Origin: CAZYIW01 sp964647705
GTDB taxonomy: Bacteria > Pseudomonadota > Gammaproteobacteria > PS1 > Pseudothioglobaceae
Assembly: GCA_964647705.1 (NCBI GenBank)
Contig: CAZYIW010000026.1
Span: 1 to 17,208 of the forward strand
Direction: 5' to 3'
DNA length: 17,208 nucleotides
A program made the translations under genes and the position numbers. The notes beneath the pieces are model-generated. The model was not told the DNA's origin. It was given only the letters and a program-made list of their open reading frames with translations, and did no database searches. Position 1 is the stretch's first letter. Each line of letters starts with the position of its first letter. Positions 14,869 through 17,208 of this stretch are shown here, piece by piece.

Positions 14869-15066
14869 TTAGTTGGCTAATTCAAGCTCATACGCCGCGC
14901 CACAATAAGGGCAAGAAGCCTTACCATTGGCATCAAAACTTAAAAATACTTTGGGGTGCATGTTCCATTTCATCGACTCTTTGGGTGGACAATGAAAAGG
15001 CAGATCCCTCTGCTCAACAATAGAAAAACTCACGTGTTTTTGTTGGAATTCATCAACTTTACTCAT
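14869..15066 (-). CDS. Small CHCC-type zinc-finger protein (NDUFS6-like fold)
   Basis: 65 residues with one CHCC zinc site: Cys26 (FHCPP), His37 (NMHPKVF), Cys52 and Cys55 (SCPYCG). The spacing x10-x14-x2 and the HPKVFLSFDANGKASCPYCG block match the zf-CHCC family, whose mitochondrial member NDUFS6 belongs to complex I. The bacterial proteins have no established function. The ATG at 15064-15066 overlaps the ilvE stop as ATGA, and GGAGT (15073-15077) stands 6 bases before it, which decides the start over ATGs further upstream. The pairing with a branched-chain aminotransferase gene recurs, from memory, in other proteobacteria. Confidence 0.88.
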   Translation of the reverse strand: MSKVDEFQQKHVSFSIVEQRDLPFHCPPKESMKWNMHPKVFLSFDANGKASCPYCGAAYELELAN

Positions 15067-15995
15067 TTGCATACTCCATTGTCTGTCCAAGCTTTGTATT
15101 GCTTATTGCGACCATACACACAATCAAAATATAAAGACTGTAATTGTTCCGTAATTGGGCCACGAGCGCCATTTCCAATGGTGCGATTATCCAACTCACG
15201 AATTGGTGTCACCTCAGCTGCAGTCCCGGTAAAAAATGCCTCATCTGCACAATAGACCTCATCTCGGGTAATGCGTTTTTCAATAATCTTATAACCCAAA
15301 TCTTTTGCTAAAGTGAAAATGGTATCGCGCGTAATACCAGCCAATGCAGAGGTTAAATCTGGTGTGTAAATTACACCATCTCTTATGATGAATATATTCT
15401 CACCACTGCCTTCTGCAACAAAGCCATCAACATCTAATAACAATGCCTCATCATAGCCATCGGTTAAGGCTTCTTGCAAAGCCAACATTGAATTGATGTA
15501 ATTACCATTTGCTTTGGCCTTGGTCATGGCAATATTGGCATGATGACGCGTATAACTGGAAGTTCTGATACGAATGCCTTTTTTCATGTTGTCTTCGCCC
15601 AAATAAGCGCCCCATTCCCATGCTGCAATAATTGTATGCACACTAAGATTGTCTGCACGAAGACCCATGCCTTCAGAGCCATAAAAACACATTGGACGAA
15701 TATAGGCACTATCAAGATTGTTTTTAACCACTGCGTCACGTTGGGCTTGGTTAATTTCTTCCTTAGAAAAACCAATGTCCATATTCATGATTTTGGCAGA
15801 ATTAAACAAACGATCTGTATGCTCTTCAATTCTAAAAATAGCGGGGCCTTTGTCAGTATGATAGGCACGAACACCTTCAAACACACCCATGCCATAATGT
15901 AGTGTATGCGTCAATACATGAGTTTTTGCATCACGCCAATCAACCCACTCGCCGTCGTACCAAATCAAACCATCTCTGTCGTCAAATCCACTCAT
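15063..15995 (-). CDS. ilvE: Branched-chain amino acid aminotransferase
   Basis: PLP-dependent class IV aminotransferase that interconverts leucine, isoleucine and valine with their 2-oxo acids using glutamate/2-oxoglutarate. 310 residues, the IlvE length. HYGMGVFEGVRAY (33-45) is the family entrance motif. The cofactor lysine is Lys161 (KANGNYINS), and the phosphate-binding EGSGENIF and the FFTGTAAEVTPI loop follow. It starts 1 base after the lysC stop. AAGGAAT within the lysC end gives a good Shine-Dalgarno. A shared transcript with aspartate kinase makes sense because aspartate-derived threonine feeds isoleucine synthesis. Confidence 0.95.
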   Translation of the reverse strand: MSGFDDRDGLIWYDGEWVDWRDAKTHVLTHTLHYGMGVFEGVRAYHTDKGPAIFRIEEHTDRLFNSAKIMNMDIGFSKEEINQAQRDAVVKNNLDSAYIRPMCFYGSEGMGLRADNLSVHTIIAAWEWGAYLGEDNMKKGIRIRTSSYTRHHANIAMTKAKANGNYINSMLALQEALTDGYDEALLLDVDGFVAEGSGENIFIIRDGVIYTPDLTSALAGITRDTIFTLAKDLGYKIIEKRITRDEVYCADEAFFTGTAAEVTPIRELDNRTIGNGARGPITEQLQSLYFDCVYGRNKQYKAWTDNGVCK

Positions 15996-15996
15996 C

Positions 15997-16479
15997 TTAT
16001 TCCTTATCTAACTCAAATGCAGCGTGCAAAGCACGAACCGCTAATTCTAAATATTTTTCATCAATAACCACTGAGATTTTAATCTCACTGGTTGAAATCA
16101 TTTCAATATTAATATTTTCTTTGTGTAATGTTTCAAACATTTTAGCCGCGATGCCAGCGTGAGAACGCATGCCAATACCTACCAAAGAAACCTTAACCAC
16201 TTTGTCATCACTTTGCACAGAAATTGCGCCAAGCTCGTCGCACAAGCCTTGAAGCATTTGATTGGCTTTATCAAAATCGTTTCTATGGACTGTAAAGGCA
16301 AAATTAGTCAAACCTTCGCGCGCTGAAACACTTTGCACAATCATGTCCACTTCAATATTGGCATCACTAATTGGTGTTAGTATCTGCGAGGCAATACCTG
16401 GTTTATCTGGCACGCCGATCAAACTCAGCTTGGCCTCGTCTTGATTGTGTGCAATACCTGAAATATGCGCCTGTTCCAT
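15997..16479 (-). CDS. Putative LysC beta subunit from an internal in-frame start
   Basis: Inside lysC, an in-frame ATG at 16477-16479 opens a 160-residue product (MEQAHISGIAHNQDEAKLSL onward) containing just the two ACT regulatory domains. The sequence GAGGA (16487-16491) stands 7 bases before it, a stronger ribosome-binding site than those of most genes here. In Corynebacterium glutamicum and Bacillus the beta subunit begins at the homologous MEEA-type position. The product would pair with full-length alpha subunits in an alpha2-beta2 enzyme. That it is made here is inference. Confidence 0.55.
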   Translation of the reverse strand: MEQAHISGIAHNQDEAKLSLIGVPDKPGIASQILTPISDANIEVDMIVQSVSAREGLTNFAFTVHRNDFDKANQMLQGLCDELGAISVQSDDKVVKVSLVGIGMRSHAGIAAKMFETLHKENINIEMISTSEIKISVVIDEKYLELAVRALHAAFELDKE

Positions 16480-17208
16480 AATGTTTTCCTCACTGGTAAT
16501 TAATGTGCCTTTAGGATTATCAATCATAGATGATAACACTCTAAGTGGCACTCTATACTTCGATGCAAACTCAACTGAGCGAATTTGCAGAACTTTTGAT
16601 CCGAGCGATGCCATCTCAAGCATCTCTTCATAACTGATGGTGTCCATTTTTCGAGCATTAGGCTCAATCCGTGGATCGGTGGTATAAACACCATCCACGT
16701 CTGTATAAATTTGACATTCATCCGCAGTTAATGCTGCAGCCAATGCCACTGCAGTTGTATCGGATCCGCCTCTGCCTAATGTTGTAATATGCCCAGCTTC
16801 ATCAACACCTTGAAAGCCTGCAATCACCACCACTTTTCCTTCTGACAAACTCTCACGAATGCGATGGTCATCAATTGACTTGATGCGTGCTTTACTGTGC
16901 GATGAATCGGTTGTAATTCTCACTTGAGAACCGGTATAAGAGATTGCATCACAACCCGCTTGTTGAAGTGCCATTGCCAAAAGAGAAATGGTCACCTGCT
17001 CACCTGTTGTCAACAAAACATCCATCTCTCTGAGTGAAGGATTCTGTTGAATGTCTTTTGCAAGTGCAGTTAAGCGATTGGTTTCGCCACTCATGGCGGA
17101 TACAGTAACCACAACATCATCGCCATTGTCTTTAAAGGCCTTAACTTTTGATGCAACGGCCTGAATACGCTCAACAGAGCCTACTGAAGTGCCACCATAT
17201 TTTTGAAC
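15997..17208 (-). CDS. lysC: Aspartate kinase, first few codons off the window
   Basis: Phosphorylates aspartate at the head of the lysine, threonine, methionine and isoleucine pathway. 403 codons are visible in one open frame to the right edge. The first visible residues, VQKYGGTSVGSVERI, are the conserved N-terminus, so only about 4-5 residues are missing. The catalytic domain continues with VSAMSGETNRL, GRGGSDTTAVALA and YTDVDGVYTTDPR. Two ACT domains for allosteric control follow (LSLIGVPDKPGIASQI and VSLVGIGMRSHAGIA). The size of about 407 residues fits the single-function class found in Pseudomonas and Corynebacterium. An internal, in-frame start for a beta subunit is listed separately. 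A one-base gap joins it to ilvE. Confidence 0.95.
   Translation of the reverse strand, partial: VQKYGGTSVGSVERIQAVASKVKAFKDNGDDVVVTVSAMSGETNRLTALAKDIQQNPSLREMDVLLTTGEQVTISLLAMALQQAGCDAISYTGSQVRITTDSSHSKARIKSIDDHRIRESLSEGKVVVIAGFQGVDEAGHITTLGRGGSDTTAVALAAALTADECQIYTDVDGVYTTDPRIEPNARKMDTISYEEMLEMASLGSKVLQIRSVEFASKYRVPLRVLSSMIDNPKGTLITSEENIMEQAHISGIAHNQDEAKLSLIGVPDKPGIASQILTPISDANIEVDMIVQSVSAREGLTNFAFTVHRNDFDKANQMLQGLCDELGAISVQSDDKVVKVSLVGIGMRSHAGIAAKMFETLHKENINIEMISTSEIKISVVIDEKYLELAVRALHAAFELDKE

Noticed and set aside
1..17208. Mobile element, CRISPR array, toxin-antitoxin pair or defence island
   Set aside because: No transposase, integrase, direct-repeat array, tRNA-flanked insertion or defence-type domain was seen; nearly every base belongs to a housekeeping gene.

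Overview
The window is a gene-dense, AT-rich stretch of a Gram-negative gammaproteobacterial chromosome carrying housekeeping genes. The evidence is a divergent metG/apbC pair, a complete E. coli-type isc gene order with family-typical protein lengths, an LpxL-type lipid A acyltransferase and a TolC-type outer-membrane channel. The protein flavour is reminiscent of sulfur-oxidising SUP05/Thioglobus-like lineages, but that is an impression only and was not tested. I see no tRNA, rRNA, CRISPR array, insertion sequence or phage gene, and no gene-free stretch longer than 300 bases. The largest gaps are about 80-90 bp.

Left end (1-3660): metG (minus strand, 3' end cut by the window edge) and apbC/mrp (plus strand) are divergently transcribed from an 86-bp intergenic region. 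apbC is followed on the same strand by a 141-residue protein of unknown function. That gene converges on the isc operon at about 3600-3661.

Middle (3661-9610), all minus strand: cysE, then iscR-iscS-iscU-iscA-hscB-hscA-fdx. This is the full ISC iron-sulfur cluster assembly line with all signature cysteines in place, but without iscX after fdx. iscR has a strong-looking sigma70 promoter in the 84 bp after cysE. An imperfect inverted repeat overlaps it and is the candidate IscR operator. cysE supplies the first step of cysteine synthesis, and cysteine is the sulfur source for IscS.

Right end (9653-17208), all minus strand: lysC (first few codons off the window), ilvE, a small CHCC zinc-finger protein, aroK, a TolC-like outer-membrane factor, an M61 peptidase, a TtcA-family tRNA thiolase and an LpxL-type acyltransferase. 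Neighbours touch or overlap, three of them by ATGA, so this looks like one translationally coupled transcription unit. It mixes amino-acid biosynthesis (aspartate kinase, branched-chain aminotransferase, shikimate kinase) with envelope and tRNA-modification functions. lysC carries a convincing internal ribosome-binding site for a separate beta subunit.

No previously undescribed system is evident. The points most worth a second look are the conserved-looking orphan next to apbC, the unusual spacing of the iscR operator, the internal lysC start, the possible leaderless cysE start and the TolC-like/M61/TtcA-like/LpxL block.
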